This document shows, piece after piece, positions 33,484-42,649 of a stretch of 64,000 nt of DNA (positions are counted from its first letter, which is position 1; each line of letters opens with the position of its first letter). Source of the DNA: an uncultured Lachnospiraceae bacterium. Its GTDB lineage: Bacteria > Bacillota > Clostridia > Lachnospirales > Lachnospiraceae. Location of the stretch: contig CALWQT010000004.1 of assembly GCA_944383765.1 (NCBI GenBank), positions 1-64,000 of the forward strand, given 5' to 3'. The notes below the pieces were generated by a model that was given only the letters and a program-made list of their open reading frames with translations, was not told where the DNA came from and did no database searches. The position numbers and the translations under genes were made by a program.

Positions 33484-34138
33484 TAGTGGGACCTGGGAAA
33501 TGTTAAAAACCGGAATCTGGGAAACGTTATATATGGTTGGGCTTTCTTCCCTGATTTCTTATCTGATCGGTATTCCGCTGGGGATTCTGTTAACTGTGAC
33601 AGGAAAAGACGGAATCCGGCCAATCCCTTTCCTTCAGGGAATATTGGGAGTGGTAATCAACCTGCTGAGGGCGGTACCGTTTATTATTTTACTGATCATG
33701 CTTCTTCCAGTGACGAAGGCATTGGTGGGGACTACAGTGGGTTCGGTAGCGATTATTCCGCCTCTGGTGATCGCAGCGGCACCTTATATTGCCAGAATGG
33801 TGGAATCTTCTTTCCGGGAGGTAGACGCAGGGGTGATCGAGGCGGCAAAGTCCATGGGGGCAGGAACATTCCAGATTATCTGGAAAGTGCTTCTTCCGGA
33901 AGCGAAACCGTCACTTCTGGTGGGTGCAGCGATTTCCATTACTACGATTTTAGGCTATTCCGCTATGGCTGGTTTTGTAGGCGGCGGCGGACTGGGAGCG
34001 ATCGCCATCAATTACGGTTATTACCGGTATGAAACAGGGGTTATGTTCCTGACAGCGGCGATTCTGGTGATCATTGTCCAGCTGGTCCAGGAAGTCATGA
34101 TGAAACTGTCCATAAAGACAGACAGGAGGATACGGTAA
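33473..34138 (+). CDS. metI: Methionine ABC transporter permease MetI
   Basis: The 221-residue permease has five membrane helices and the EAA loop FREVDAGVIEAAKSMGAGTF (about residues 117-136) that docks on MetN. GGGGLGAIAINYGYYRYET near the C terminus is typical of MetI. It forms the channel of the D/L-methionine importer with MetN and MetQ. The 11-base overlap with metN indicates translational coupling. Confidence 0.95.
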   Translation: MIFDSGTWEMLKTGIWETLYMVGLSSLISYLIGIPLGILLTVTGKDGIRPIPFLQGILGVVINLLRAVPFIILLIMLLPVTKALVGTTVGSVAIIPPLVIAAAPYIARMVESSFREVDAGVIEAAKSMGAGTFQIIWKVLLPEAKPSLLVGAAISITTILGYSAMAGFVGGGGLGAIAINYGYYRYETGVMFLTAAILVIIVQLVQEVMMKLSIKTDRRIR

Positions 34139-34194
34139 TTCTGCCATTGGCAATTACATAAACATTTCAATAACGAGACAGGAGGAACAAAATT

Positions 34195-35064
34195 ATGAGA
34201 AAGAATGTGGCAATTTTGGTATCAGCAGTGCTGGCAGTATCAGCCCTGGCTGCTTGCGGAGGTCAGAAGGCAGGAGAAACAACAGCGGCTTCTACAGCAA
34301 CTGGGGATACAGCGGAAACTGCAGCAGAGGGAGAACTGGAGACATTAAAAGTAGGAGCGAGCCCGGCGCCTCATGCAGAGATTCTGGAAGCAGCAAAGGC
34401 ACAGATGGCAGAAAAAGGTTATGATCTGGAAATCGTGGAATATGTGGATTATGTTCAGCCTAATCTGGCTCTGGATGCAGGGGACCTGGACGCCAACTAT
34501 TTCCAACATATCACATATCTGGAAGATTTCAATGAGGAAAGAGGTACAAAACTGGCAAGTGCGGGAAATATCCATTATGAGCCATTTGGTCTGTATGCCG
34601 GAAAGACGGCAACTTTAGAGGAACTGGCAGACGGGGCTCAGGTAGCAGTTCCGAATGACGCTACGAACGAAGCCAGGGCATTACTGCTTCTGGAGGAACA
34701 GGGACTGATTCAGTTAAAAGAAGGGGCAGGACTGGCAGCAACCAAAAAGGATATTGTGGAAAATCCGAAAAATCTGGATATTGTGGAAATGGAAGCAGCC
34801 CAGATCCCAAGATCTTTAGACAGTGTAGATATGGCTGTGATCAACGGGAATTACGCGATTGATGCGGGGCTGAAAGTGGCAGATGCCCTGGCAGTGGAAG
34901 CGGCTGATTCAGAGGCAGCAGAAAAATATGCCAATGTGGTAGCGGTTCAGGAAGGACATGAGACAGATCCTGGAATTCAGGCTTTAGTAGAAGTGTTAAA
35001 AGGGGAAGAAATCCGGACATTTATGGATACAACTTATGGCGGGGCTGTAGTACCACTGGATTGA
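34195..35064 (+). CDS. metQ: Methionine-binding lipoprotein MetQ
   Basis: The 289-residue NlpA/MetQ-family lipoprotein has a lipobox ALAAC (Cys at about residue 21), an Ala/Thr-rich linker, and a binding domain opening LKVGASPAPHAEILE. The family hallmarks QPNLALDAGDLDANYFQH, VPNDATNEARALLLLE and VINGNYAIDAGL (the Asn that contacts methionine) are present. It delivers methionine to MetNI. AGGAGG precedes the start. It is the last gene of the transporter set; no clear terminator follows before the next gene. Confidence 0.96.
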   Translation: MRKNVAILVSAVLAVSALAACGGQKAGETTAASTATGDTAETAAEGELETLKVGASPAPHAEILEAAKAQMAEKGYDLEIVEYVDYVQPNLALDAGDLDANYFQHITYLEDFNEERGTKLASAGNIHYEPFGLYAGKTATLEELADGAQVAVPNDATNEARALLLLEEQGLIQLKEGAGLAATKKDIVENPKNLDIVEMEAAQIPRSLDSVDMAVINGNYAIDAGLKVADALAVEAADSEAAEKYANVVAVQEGHETDPGIQALVEVLKGEEIRTFMDTTYGGAVVPLD

Positions 35065-35133
35065 TAAGATAAGGATTGAAAAGGCCGGTAAAACGTGATA
35101 CACTTATTCCATTAAAAAAAAGGAGTGAAGCAT

Positions 35134-35469
35134 ATGGAAGACCAGCAGACTTATATGGAACATGAAGAATCTTATGTTTTACAGAATGTTCCGGAAAAAA
35201 ATGGTAATCGGATGGCAACGGCATCTATGGTTCTGGGAATATCTTCCTTTTTTGGAATCTGTTGTTGCGGAATCGGCGGTATCGTACTGGGATGTCTGGG
35301 AATCTTATTTGGATTGCTGTCCAGAACAGAGGAAAGGTTTGAGACCCGGGCGATAGCCGGGATCATTACTGGAGCGGTAGCCACAGTCCTTTCTGTGTTG
35401 GTGATCGTGGTATTGGTTCTGATCCTGATGGCAGAAGGCACATCAGCAGGAGGGGGGCTTTTTTATTGA
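35134..35469 (+). CDS. Small DUF4190-like membrane protein
   Basis: The 111-residue protein has an acidic, polar N-terminal tail of about 28 residues and two membrane helices (about 30-62, rich in Gly and containing ICCCGIGG, and about 72-98). NRMATASMVLGISSFFG and the following glycine-rich hairpin match the DUF4190-type two-helix family of Firmicute membrane proteins. Its function is unknown. ATG 35134 was chosen with AGGAG eight bases upstream. Its stop codon overlaps the next start (TGATG), so the two membrane proteins are coupled. Confidence 0.7.
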   Translation: MEDQQTYMEHEESYVLQNVPEKNGNRMATASMVLGISSFFGICCCGIGGIVLGCLGILFGLLSRTEERFETRAIAGIITGAVATVLSVLVIVVLVLILMAEGTSAGGGLFY

Positions 35470-36251
35470 TGGAAAGAAAAATGAAAGTTTCCCAGATGAA
35501 GGCTATGGCCAGAAAGACATTGAAAGGAAAATACGGGATTTCTGCCGGAGCGACCCTGATCACAGTTCTGATTCTGATGGGAGGAATCCTGGCTTGGGAA
35601 TTTCTGCTTTTCTTCGGAATCCTTGCGGAAGCAGCAACAGGAGTATCCGGAGCTGGAATGGTAGTTCTTATTGTGGCGGGAGTGCTTTTCCTGATTTTGG
35701 TCATGACGGTGTATTACATATTGAATGCCGGGCTCATGCGTCTGTTTTATAATATGTGTACAGACCAGGTTTATGGCATTGGTGACCTGCTTTATGGATT
35801 TAAGAACCGCTGGTGGCGTTTCGCCGGATTTTTATGGTTATGGACTCTGGTTGTACTGATACTGGAGAGTCCGTCTATCGTTTTAAGTGTGGCACAGCAG
35901 TTAAATCCCATGGCTCAGTGGACCTGGATTCTGGATGTACTGCTGACGGTGGTCTATATGGTAGTGATCGTAGCCATGTCCCTGGTGTTTGGGCAGTCTC
36001 TGCTCATTCTGGTAGAGGACAGGAATAAAAAATTGTTTCAGTCTCTGAAAGAAAGCATGAAACTGATGAGAGGAAATAAGGGAAGATATTTCTATATGGG
36101 CCTTTCTTTCCTGGGAATCTTGTTGCTGACATATGGAACACTGGGAATCGGTATGCTCTGGACCATTCCTTACATGATGTGCACTACGGTTTATTTTTAT
36201 CTGGATATTAAAGAAAAACCGGTTTTGGAGCAGGAAGACCAGGGAGAATAA
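35469..36251 (+). CDS. DUF975 family integral membrane protein
   Basis: The 260-residue protein has about six membrane helices. The N-terminal amphipathic segment (KVSQMKAMARKTLKGKYG) is the signature of DUF975, a family of Firmicute membrane proteins without known function. YGIGDLLYGFKNRWWRFAGF and the later LKESMKLMRGNKGRYF are also typical. It starts within the stop codon of the preceding gene (TGATG). A role in cell-envelope or transport regulation is sometimes supposed, but nothing in the sequence shows it. Confidence 0.78.
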   Translation: MERKMKVSQMKAMARKTLKGKYGISAGATLITVLILMGGILAWEFLLFFGILAEAATGVSGAGMVVLIVAGVLFLILVMTVYYILNAGLMRLFYNMCTDQVYGIGDLLYGFKNRWWRFAGFLWLWTLVVLILESPSIVLSVAQQLNPMAQWTWILDVLLTVVYMVVIVAMSLVFGQSLLILVEDRNKKLFQSLKESMKLMRGNKGRYFYMGLSFLGILLLTYGTLGIGMLWTIPYMMCTTVYFYLDIKEKPVLEQEDQGE

Positions 36252-36342
36252 GATTATGAACAAAGGCGTTCATTTGGTTGGGAGATCCATTCAAATGAGC
36301 GCTTTTTATTTTCACAGAGATACAGAAGGGAGAATAAAGATT

Positions 36343-37533
36343 ATGGCAGCCAGTATTAACCGTAATTATGAAAACTTAAAGGAGAATTATCTGTTTGCGG
36401 AAATTTCAAAACGGGTGAAGGCATATGAAACAGCACACCCGGAAGCAGATATTATCCGAATGGGGATCGGGGATGTTACCAGACCGTTGCCTCCTGCAGT
36501 GGTAAAAGCATTGGAGGAAGCTTCTGAAGAAATGGGAAATGCCTCCACATTCCGGGGATATGGTCCGGAGCAGGGGTATGAGTTTTTAAGGGAAGCCATC
36601 CGTTCTTATTATAGAAGATTCGGAGTGGAACGGTCTCTGGAAGAAATCTTTATTTCGGATGGAGCGAAGAGTGACCTGGGAAATATTCTGGATATTTTTG
36701 GACTGGATAATACGGTACTGGTGACAGATCCGGTATATCCGGTTTATGTGGATACGAATATCATGGCAGGAAGAAACATCATTTATGCAAAAGCCAGTGA
36801 AGAGAATCAGTTTCTTCCCATGCCGGAGCCTGGACTGGAAGCAGACCTCATCTATCTGTGTTCCCCGAACAATCCGACTGGAGCGGTTTACAACAGGGAA
36901 CAGCTGAAAGAATGGGTGGATTTTGCCAATAAAAACGGAAGTGTGATTTTGTTTGATTCCGCTTATGAATGTTTCGTTACAGGGGAAATCCCTCACAGTA
37001 TTTTTGAAATAGAAGGAGCGGAGAGCTGCGCCATTGAATTTTGCTCTTTTTCAAAAAAGGCAGGTTTTACAGGGACAAGATGCGGTTATACGGTTGTTCC
37101 CATGGCACTGGTGAGGGAAGGCATCTCCCTGAATCATTTATGGCTCCGCAGGCAGACGACAAAGTTTAATGGGGTGCCATACATTGTCCAGAGGGCGGCA
37201 GCCTCTGTATTTACGGAAGAGGGGGAGAAACAGATTAGGGAAAATCTGGACTACTACCGGGAAAATGCCAGAATCATTACCGATACTCTGGATAACATGA
37301 AGATTTGGTATACAGGAGGAAGCCATTCTCCCTATATCTGGCTGAAATGTCCAGACGGAATGGATTCCTGGACATTTTTTGACGAAATGCTTTGCCGTGC
37401 CAATATTGTGGGAACGCCAGGAGAGGGCTTTGGAGAAGGAGGAAAATATTATTTCCGCCTGACTGCATTTTCTACCCGGGAAGCAACCAGGGAAGCCATG
37501 GAACGGTTCCGGAACATATTCGGGAAAGACTGA
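36343..37533 (+). CDS. dapL: LL-diaminopimelate aminotransferase DapL
   Basis: The 396-residue class I/II PLP aminotransferase converts tetrahydrodipicolinate to LL-diaminopimelate in one step, feeding lysine and meso-DAP for peptidoglycan. Signatures are MGIGDVTRPLPPAVV (about residues 40-54), STFRGYGPEQGYEFLREAI, LCSPNNPTGAVY (Asn for PLP), DSAYECF and the Schiff-base Lys in SFSKKAGFTGTRCGY (about 242). ATG 36343 follows GAAGGGAG and gives the family-typical start NRNYENLKENYLFAEI. A longer reading to 36256 is not supported by homology. Confidence 0.95.
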   Translation: MAASINRNYENLKENYLFAEISKRVKAYETAHPEADIIRMGIGDVTRPLPPAVVKALEEASEEMGNASTFRGYGPEQGYEFLREAIRSYYRRFGVERSLEEIFISDGAKSDLGNILDIFGLDNTVLVTDPVYPVYVDTNIMAGRNIIYAKASEENQFLPMPEPGLEADLIYLCSPNNPTGAVYNREQLKEWVDFANKNGSVILFDSAYECFVTGEIPHSIFEIEGAESCAIEFCSFSKKAGFTGTRCGYTVVPMALVREGISLNHLWLRRQTTKFNGVPYIVQRAAASVFTEEGEKQIRENLDYYRENARIITDTLDNMKIWYTGGSHSPYIWLKCPDGMDSWTFFDEMLCRANIVGTPGEGFGEGGKYYFRLTAFSTREATREAMERFRNIFGKD

Positions 37534-37543
37534 CGGGAAGAAG

Positions 37544-37579
37544 AAAAAACTGCATCGCCTGAAGGCGTGCAGTTTTTTT
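37544..37579. terminator. Bidirectional terminator between dapL and upp
   Basis: A hairpin (AAAAAACTGCATCGCC / GGCGTGCAGTTTTTT, loop TGAA, one mismatch) separates converging genes. It has seven T residues on the plus side. Confidence 0.92.
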
Positions 37580-37589
37580 GACTTGGGAC

Positions 37590-38219
37590 TTATTTGGTAC
37601 CGAAGATCCGGTCTCCGGCATCTCCAAGGCCAGGACAGATATAAGCATCATCGTTCAGACATCTGTCTACATGACCTACATAAATATGAATATCCGGATG
37701 AGCTTTGTGGAGCCGTTCCAGACCTTCCGGTGCAGCTATAATAGACATGAATTTGATTTTCTTTCCACCATGCTGTTTGATGAAATCCACGGCAGCTACA
37801 GCAGAACCTCCGGTAGCCAGCATGGGATCGGTTACTACAATGGTTCTCTGGTCAATGGGATTGGGAAGCTTGCAGTAATATTCATGCGGCTCATGGGTAG
37901 TTTCATCCCGGTAAAGGCCAATATGTCCTACTTTAGCGGATGGAACCAGAGCGAGGATACCATTTACCATACCCAGTCCGGCTCTCAGGATAGGGACAAC
38001 AGCCAGTTTTTTACCGGCAATCATGGGAGTCATACAGGTCTCAAGAGGAGTCTCAACTTTTACATCCTGCAGTGGCAGATCTCTCAGAGCCTCATAACCC
38101 ATGAGCATAGCGATTTCCTCAATCAGGGAGCGGAATTCATTGGTTCCCGTATTTTTGTCTCTCAGAATGGAAATTTTGTGCTGGATCAGCGGGTGGTCAA
38201 AAATAGTTACGTTTTCCAT
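37590..38219 (-). CDS. upp: Uracil phosphoribosyltransferase
   Basis: The 209-residue enzyme salvages uracil to UMP with PRPP. The PRPP loop [17 protein letters not shown] is at about residues 126-142, and the C-terminal uracil-binding segment [17 protein letters not shown] is complete. The length is the family norm. AAAGGAATTACTGTC precedes the start. It lies 41 bases downstream of the lipoprotein gene on the same strand and may share its transcript. Confidence 0.97.
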   Translation of the reverse strand: MENVTIFDHPLIQHKISILRDKNTGTNEFRSLIEEIAMLMGYEALRDLPLQDVKVETPLETCMTPMIAGKKLAVVPILRAGLGMVNGILALVPSAKVGHIGLYRDETTHEPHEYYCKLPNPIDQRTIVVTDPMLATGGSAVAAVDFIKQHGGKKIKFMSIIAAPEGLERLHKAHPDIHIYVGHVDRCLNDDAYICPGLGDAGDRIFGTK

Positions 38220-38260
38220 GACAGTAATTCCTTTCTTTGTAATGATTTATTGCTGCTTAT

Positions 38261-39070
38261 TTATTTGGTATCAGGAGTAAACTTAACGATAGCATAATCA
38301 CCCATTGCGTGAGGCATTGGGATGGAAAAGTAAATTTCCCCCTGCTTTTCGTAACTGAAACTCTCAGGGAATTTGCCATCTTCCAGTGGGAAATCTGCAG
38401 ATTCAAATAATTTATGGTAATAATCAATGGATTGGGCAGCGATGTATTCTTTAGCAGCCTTGGTATTTTCAGCGGAAAGCCCATCAAACTGGCAGTCTTC
38501 AGACATGACGTAGCCTGCCATGGTATAAGGGTCGGCATAGGTGGAAAAACCAATGTCTGTTCCTTTATTCAGGTCTACTGTATTGGTAAAAAATACAGAT
38601 ATGGGATGAGCTGCTCCGGATGCGTTCAGCTGGCCGGTATATACAGCAGTAATCCTCCTGCGGTCGGCAGATACGATCTTGCATTTGATGGATAAGGTAT
38701 CTTTCTTTTCGTCAACTCCCTGGGCTTTGAGAAAGGACAGGGCATTGGATTTTAAAAGTTCATTGACTTTCTTCTCTTTTTCTTCATCGTCCATGCTGGA
38801 AACGACCGGATATTGTATGGAAATATTTCCGGACGTATAGGTTTCTGTAGAGGCGGATACACTGGCAGCAGCACTTTCCTCTGAGACTGCAGTACTGGTT
38901 TCTGTTTCCTCTTCAGAAGGCTGGGCAGTGGTGGGTGCCATCGTTTCCACTGCTGCTGTCGTATGGGCAGAAGAAAGATCCACATTTGCTTCCTTGCTGC
39001 ATCCGGAACACCCGGAAAGCAGGCAGGAGCCAGCCAGCATCAGTGCCGGAATTATGGTAAAACGCTTCAT
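38261..39070 (-). CDS. DUF3298/DUF4163-like lipoprotein
   Basis: The 269-residue protein has a signal peptide with lipobox LLSGC (Cys at about residue 21), a Ser/Thr/Glu-rich linker (about 30-85), and a C-terminal domain. The domain contains YTGQLNASGAAHPISVFFTN (DUF4163-like) and SYEKQGEIYFSIPMPHAMGDYAIVKF (DUF3298-like). These domains occur in extracytoplasmic proteins such as the sensor part of RsiV and bind peptidoglycan-related ligands in some cases. The function here is unknown. The start at 39070 has AAGGAGCTTCTGCCT upstream. Upp follows on the same strand. Confidence 0.75.
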   Translation of the reverse strand: MKRFTIIPALMLAGSCLLSGCSGCSKEANVDLSSAHTTAAVETMAPTTAQPSEEETETSTAVSEESAAASVSASTETYTSGNISIQYPVVSSMDDEEKEKKVNELLKSNALSFLKAQGVDEKKDTLSIKCKIVSADRRRITAVYTGQLNASGAAHPISVFFTNTVDLNKGTDIGFSTYADPYTMAGYVMSEDCQFDGLSAENTKAAKEYIAAQSIDYYHKLFESADFPLEDGKFPESFSYEKQGEIYFSIPMPHAMGDYAIVKFTPDTK

Positions 39071-39100
39071 AGGCAGAAGCTCCTTTCTTTTGTAGATAAA

Positions 39101-39129
39101 TTGACATATATTCATTGTCATTATATAAT
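39101..39129 (+). promoter_or_regulatory. Perfect consensus promoter without an obvious gene
   Basis: TTGACA and TATAAT, both perfect, are separated by exactly 17 bases on the plus strand. The next feature is the tRNA-Leu 160 bases on, which has a second promoter of its own. An inverted repeat (TGACA, 9 bases, TGTCA) spans the -35 and spacer. It also lies just upstream of the divergent lipoprotein gene. Confidence 0.6.
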
Positions 39130-39238
39130 AAAAAAAGGGATTTATCTACCGCTTTTCATCAGACAGTCTGGATTGTAAGAAATCTTTTGGATTCTGTAAT
39201 GAAAAAATACAGGTATTTGCAAAAAAACAAAAAACTGC

Positions 39239-39267
39239 TTGCATTTCTGGATTTTTTTTGGTAGAAT
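39239..39267 (+). promoter_or_regulatory. Promoter for tRNA-Leu
   Basis: TTGCAT and TAGAAT are separated by 17 bases, ending 23 bases before the mature tRNA. Confidence 0.7.
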
Positions 39268-39290
39268 ATTTTCTGCTGATAAAGTATTTT

Positions 39291-39373
39291 GCCGGCCTGT
39301 CGGAATGGCAGACGAGGTGGACTCAAAATCCATTGGTGGCAACATCGTGCGGGTTCAAGTCCCGCGGCCGGCA
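39291..39373 (+). tRNA. tRNA-Leu (anticodon CAA)
   Basis: An 83-base class II tRNA folds with acceptor stem GCCGGCC/GGCCGGC and discriminator A, an anticodon stem GTGGA/TCCAT around loop CTCAAAA (anticodon CAA at 39324-39326), a short variable arm, and T-arm GCGGG-TTCAAGT-CCCGC. CCA is not encoded. Anticodon CAA reads UUG leucine codons. It is the only tRNA I see in the window. Confidence 0.96.
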
Positions 39374-39388
39374 CTCCTTGGCAGGGGC

Positions 39389-39434
39389 AAAGCTCCGGAA
39401 TCCTGGTAACAGATTCCGGAGCTTTTCTTTTTTT
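39389..39434 (+). terminator. Terminator after tRNA-Leu
   Basis: A 13-bp stem (AAGCTCCGGAATC / GATTCCGGAGCTT, 9-base loop) is followed by TTCTTTTTTT. Confidence 0.93.
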
Positions 39435-39534
39435 ATTGCGGCGAGAAAAGGTGACATGGCTGAAGGTTGAAAAGGCTTAGAATCTGTTGTATGATAGGAA
39501 AAGATGATGAGTAAAGAGAGAAGGTGGAGCGGAA

Positions 39535-39888
39535 ATGACATGCCAGGAAGCGGAACGCATGATCACTCCTTATATCAATAACTGGCTATCGGATGAAGAA
39601 CTGGAGCAGTTCCTGCTCCATATCAAATCCTGTGAGAATTGCAGGGAAGAACTGGAAATTTATTTTACTGTGGATTATGGAATCCGCCAGTTAGATGATG
39701 AGATTGGTGTGTATAATATCAGGGAAGCTATGGAGGAAAGTCTGGAAGCGGCATGGGACAGGATAAAATATATTCATGTACTGACGATTCTGAAATATGT
39801 GTTTCGTACGTTAAGTGTTCTGTGGCTGACCATTACCCTGATCTTGCAGATGAGGATCTGGTGGCAGGAAGGATTTTTCTTAAAATAA
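39535..39888 (+). CDS. Zinc-finger (anti-sigma-like) membrane protein
   Basis: The 117-residue protein begins with a zf-HC2 type motif, C3 ... H29-x3-C33-x2-C36 (HIKSCENCREEL), and ends with a membrane helix (about 88-108, YVFRTLSVLWLTITLILQM). This is the layout of small anti-sigma factors such as the ZAS family. No ECF sigma gene lies next to it; polA follows 17 bases later in apparent operon. It may therefore be a stand-alone zinc-binding membrane protein. Anti-sigma function is not shown. Confidence 0.75.
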   Translation: MTCQEAERMITPYINNWLSDEELEQFLLHIKSCENCREELEIYFTVDYGIRQLDDEIGVYNIREAMEESLEAAWDRIKYIHVLTILKYVFRTLSVLWLTITLILQMRIWWQEGFFLK

Positions 39889-39905
39889 GCCAATAGGAGA
39901 GCAAA

Positions 39906-42626
39906 ATGGAAAAATTATTATTGATTGACGGGCACAGCATATTGAACCGGGCATTTTACGGTGTGCCTGATCTGACGAATTCAGAAGGAATCCATACCAA
40001 TGCTGTGTATGGATTTTTGAATATTATGTTTAAGGTGCTGGATGAGGAACAGTGCGACCATCTGGCTGTGGCGTTTGACCTGAAAGAACCCACATTTCGT
40101 CATATGATGTATGAGGGTTATAAAGGGACCAGAAAACCAATGCCGGAGGAACTGAGGGAACAGGTCCCTCTGATGAAGGAAGTGCTGGCTTCCATGGGGA
40201 TTCCCATCCTGACCCTGCCTGGTTATGAGGCGGATGATATTCTGGGAACAGTGGGAAAACGGGTGGCATCAGAGGGAATCCAGGTATCCATTTTGTCAGG
40301 TGACCGGGACCTGTTACAGCTGGCTGATGAAAAGATCAAGATCCGCATTCCCAAGACCAGTCGGGGTGTCACAGAGGTGAAAGACTATTATCCGGAAGAT
40401 GTAAAAAGGGATTACCAGGTGACACCGGAAGAGTTTATTGATGTGAAGGCTCTGATGGGGGATGCTTCTGACAATATTCCAGGGGTACCTTCTATTGGAG
40501 AGAAAACGGCTACGGCTATTATCTGTGCTTACGGCAGCATTGAAAATGCCTATGCCCATCTGGAGGAGGTGAAGCCTCCCAGGGCAAGGAAAGCGTTGGA
40601 AGAACATTATGATATGGCAGAAATGAGCAAGAAACTGGCAAAAATCTGCCTGTCCGCTCCTGTGGAATTTTCCTATGAGGATGCGGCTATCGGCAATTTT
40701 TATACACCGGAAGCCTACCAGTACATGAAACGTCTGGAATTTAAATCCATACTTTCCAGATTTGGCGAAGAGGCCAGAGGAAGTAACTCTGTGGAGTCTT
40801 TCTTCACGGTGATACGGGACAGAAAGCAGGGAGAAGCAGTTATAAAGGAAGCTTTCAAGGCAGGTCACAGAGGACTTCAGCTGATTTTAGGTCCGGTTGT
40901 ACAGGCGGAAGCAGAGCAGATATCTTTTCTGGCATCAGCTGATGGCAAACTGGCTATCGGACAAAAAGGAACTTCAGGAAAGAACGGAGTGGCGGCTCTG
41001 GCCTTATGCTATGGGGAAGAAAACATATTCTGTCTGTTGGAAGGACGTGAGATGGAAGGACAGTGGCTGGCGGCCCAGGCGGCTGATCTGTGCAGAAGCG
41101 GGGAAACCTGGGTGCTGGATCTGAAAAGCCAGCTTCCTTATCTGGATATAGAAGAAAGGGAGAAGGTATATGACTGCGGGGTAGCAGGGTATTTGCTGAA
41201 TCCTCTGAAGGATACCTATGCTTATGATGACCTGGCGAGAGATTATCTGTCTGTTACTGTACCCTCAGAGAACGATCTTCTGGGAAAAGTCCCGGCAGGA
41301 AAAGCAGTTCGGGAAGGCATGGAACAGGGAAGTCAATGTATCTGTTATATGGGATATGTAGCCTGGAAGGCTGCTGGCATCCTGAAACAGAAACTGGCAG
41401 AAACCGGTATGGAAAATCTGTTCACCCAGATTGAAATGCCGCTGATCTACAGCCTGTACCATATGGAAGCAGAAGGAATCCATGTGGAGAGAAGGGCTCT
41501 TGAGGAATATGGGAACAGGCTGAAGGAACGGATCAGTGCCTTGGAGGAAGAGATATACCAGCAGGTAGGAGAAACCTTTAATATTAATTCGCCTAAGCAG
41601 CTGGGCGAGATCCTGTTTGAAAAGATGAAGCTGAAAGGCGGAAAGAAAACGAAAACCGGGTATTCCACAGCAGCTGATGTGCTGGAAAAGCTGGCTCCGG
41701 ATTATCCGGTAGTACAGATGATTCTGGATTACCGTCAGCTGACCAAGCTGAATTCTACTTATGCGGAAGGGCTGGCTGCTTATATCGGTGAGGACGGAAG
41801 GATTCACGGAAAATTCAACCAGACGATCACGGCGACGGGGAGAATCAGCAGTACGGAACCGAATCTCCAGAATATCCCGGTGCGCATGGAATTGGGGCGG
41901 GAAATACGGAAAGTGTTTGTGCCGAAGGAAGGCTGTGTATTTATTGATGCGGATTATTCCCAGATTGAGCTGAGGATTCTGGCACATATGTCGGGAGATG
42001 GCAGACTGATTGAAGCTTACCGGGAAGCCCAGGATATTCACGCGATCACGGCGTCCCAGGTATTTCATATTCCGTTAGATGAGGTGACTCCTCTTCAGAG
42101 AAGAAACGCCAAGGCAGTGAATTTTGGCATTGTGTACGGTATCAGTGCATTTGGTCTCAGTGAAGGCCTGAGTATTTCCAGAAAAGAAGCATTGGAATAT
42201 ATCAATAAATATTTTGAAACGTATCCAGGCGTGAAGACATTTCTGGACGGTCTGGTGGAACAGGGAAAGGAGCAGGGATATGTGACGACTCTGTTTGGCA
42301 GGAGAAGACCGATACCGGAGTTAAAGTCGGCCAATTTCATGCAGCGTTCTTTTGGCGAGCGGGTGGCTATGAACTCTCCGATCCAGGGAACTGCGGCAGA
42401 TATTATGAAAATTGCCATGGTCAATGTGGACAGAGAACTGAGAAAACGGAATCTGGAATCCAGGATTGTCCTGCAGGTGCATGACGAATTATTGATCGAA
42501 GCCAAGGAAAGCGAGGCAGAAGAGGTGACATTCCTGCTGACAGAGCAGATGAAGCATGCGGCAGACCTGAAAGTAGCCCTGGAAGTGGAAGCTAAGACCG
42601 GGAAATCCTGGTTTGATGCCAAATAA
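39906..42626 (+). CDS. polA: DNA polymerase I
   Basis: The 906-residue family A polymerase has an N-terminal 5'-3' exonuclease (LLIDGHSILNRAFYG; GYEADDILGT; GDRDLLQL; ALMGDASDNIPGVPSIGEKTA). Its middle domain lacks the DxE residues of the 3'-5' exonuclease, as is usual in Firmicutes. The polymerase domain has motif A DADYSQIELRILAHMSGD (about 681), motif B RRNAKAVNFGIVYG (about 735) and motif C QVHDELLIEA (about 858). It fills gaps in repair and removes Okazaki primers. It is followed by coaE, a common neighbour in Firmicutes. Confidence 0.97.
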   Translation: MEKLLLIDGHSILNRAFYGVPDLTNSEGIHTNAVYGFLNIMFKVLDEEQCDHLAVAFDLKEPTFRHMMYEGYKGTRKPMPEELREQVPLMKEVLASMGIPILTLPGYEADDILGTVGKRVASEGIQVSILSGDRDLLQLADEKIKIRIPKTSRGVTEVKDYYPEDVKRDYQVTPEEFIDVKALMGDASDNIPGVPSIGEKTATAIICAYGSIENAYAHLEEVKPPRARKALEEHYDMAEMSKKLAKICLSAPVEFSYEDAAIGNFYTPEAYQYMKRLEFKSILSRFGEEARGSNSVESFFTVIRDRKQGEAVIKEAFKAGHRGLQLILGPVVQAEAEQISFLASADGKLAIGQKGTSGKNGVAALALCYGEENIFCLLEGREMEGQWLAAQAADLCRSGETWVLDLKSQLPYLDIEEREKVYDCGVAGYLLNPLKDTYAYDDLARDYLSVTVPSENDLLGKVPAGKAVREGMEQGSQCICYMGYVAWKAAGILKQKLAETGMENLFTQIEMPLIYSLYHMEAEGIHVERRALEEYGNRLKERISALEEEIYQQVGETFNINSPKQLGEILFEKMKLKGGKKTKTGYSTAADVLEKLAPDYPVVQMILDYRQLTKLNSTYAEGLAAYIGEDGRIHGKFNQTITATGRISSTEPNLQNIPVRMELGREIRKVFVPKEGCVFIDADYSQIELRILAHMSGDGRLIEAYREAQDIHAITASQVFHIPLDEVTPLQRRNAKAVNFGIVYGISAFGLSEGLSISRKEALEYINKYFETYPGVKTFLDGLVEQGKEQGYVTTLFGRRRPIPELKSANFMQRSFGERVAMNSPIQGTAADIMKIAMVNVDRELRKRNLESRIVLQVHDELLIEAKESEAEEVTFLLTEQMKHAADLKVALEVEAKTGKSWFDAK

Positions 42627-42649
42627 GCGGACAGGGCAGCGGGAGAGAA

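Noticed and set aside
37578..38297. A long 239-codon frame on the plus strand antisense to upp
   Set aside because: It lies fully over upp on the other strand, upp being a complete and well-conserved gene, and its translation is rich in Ser, His and Phe without any domain.
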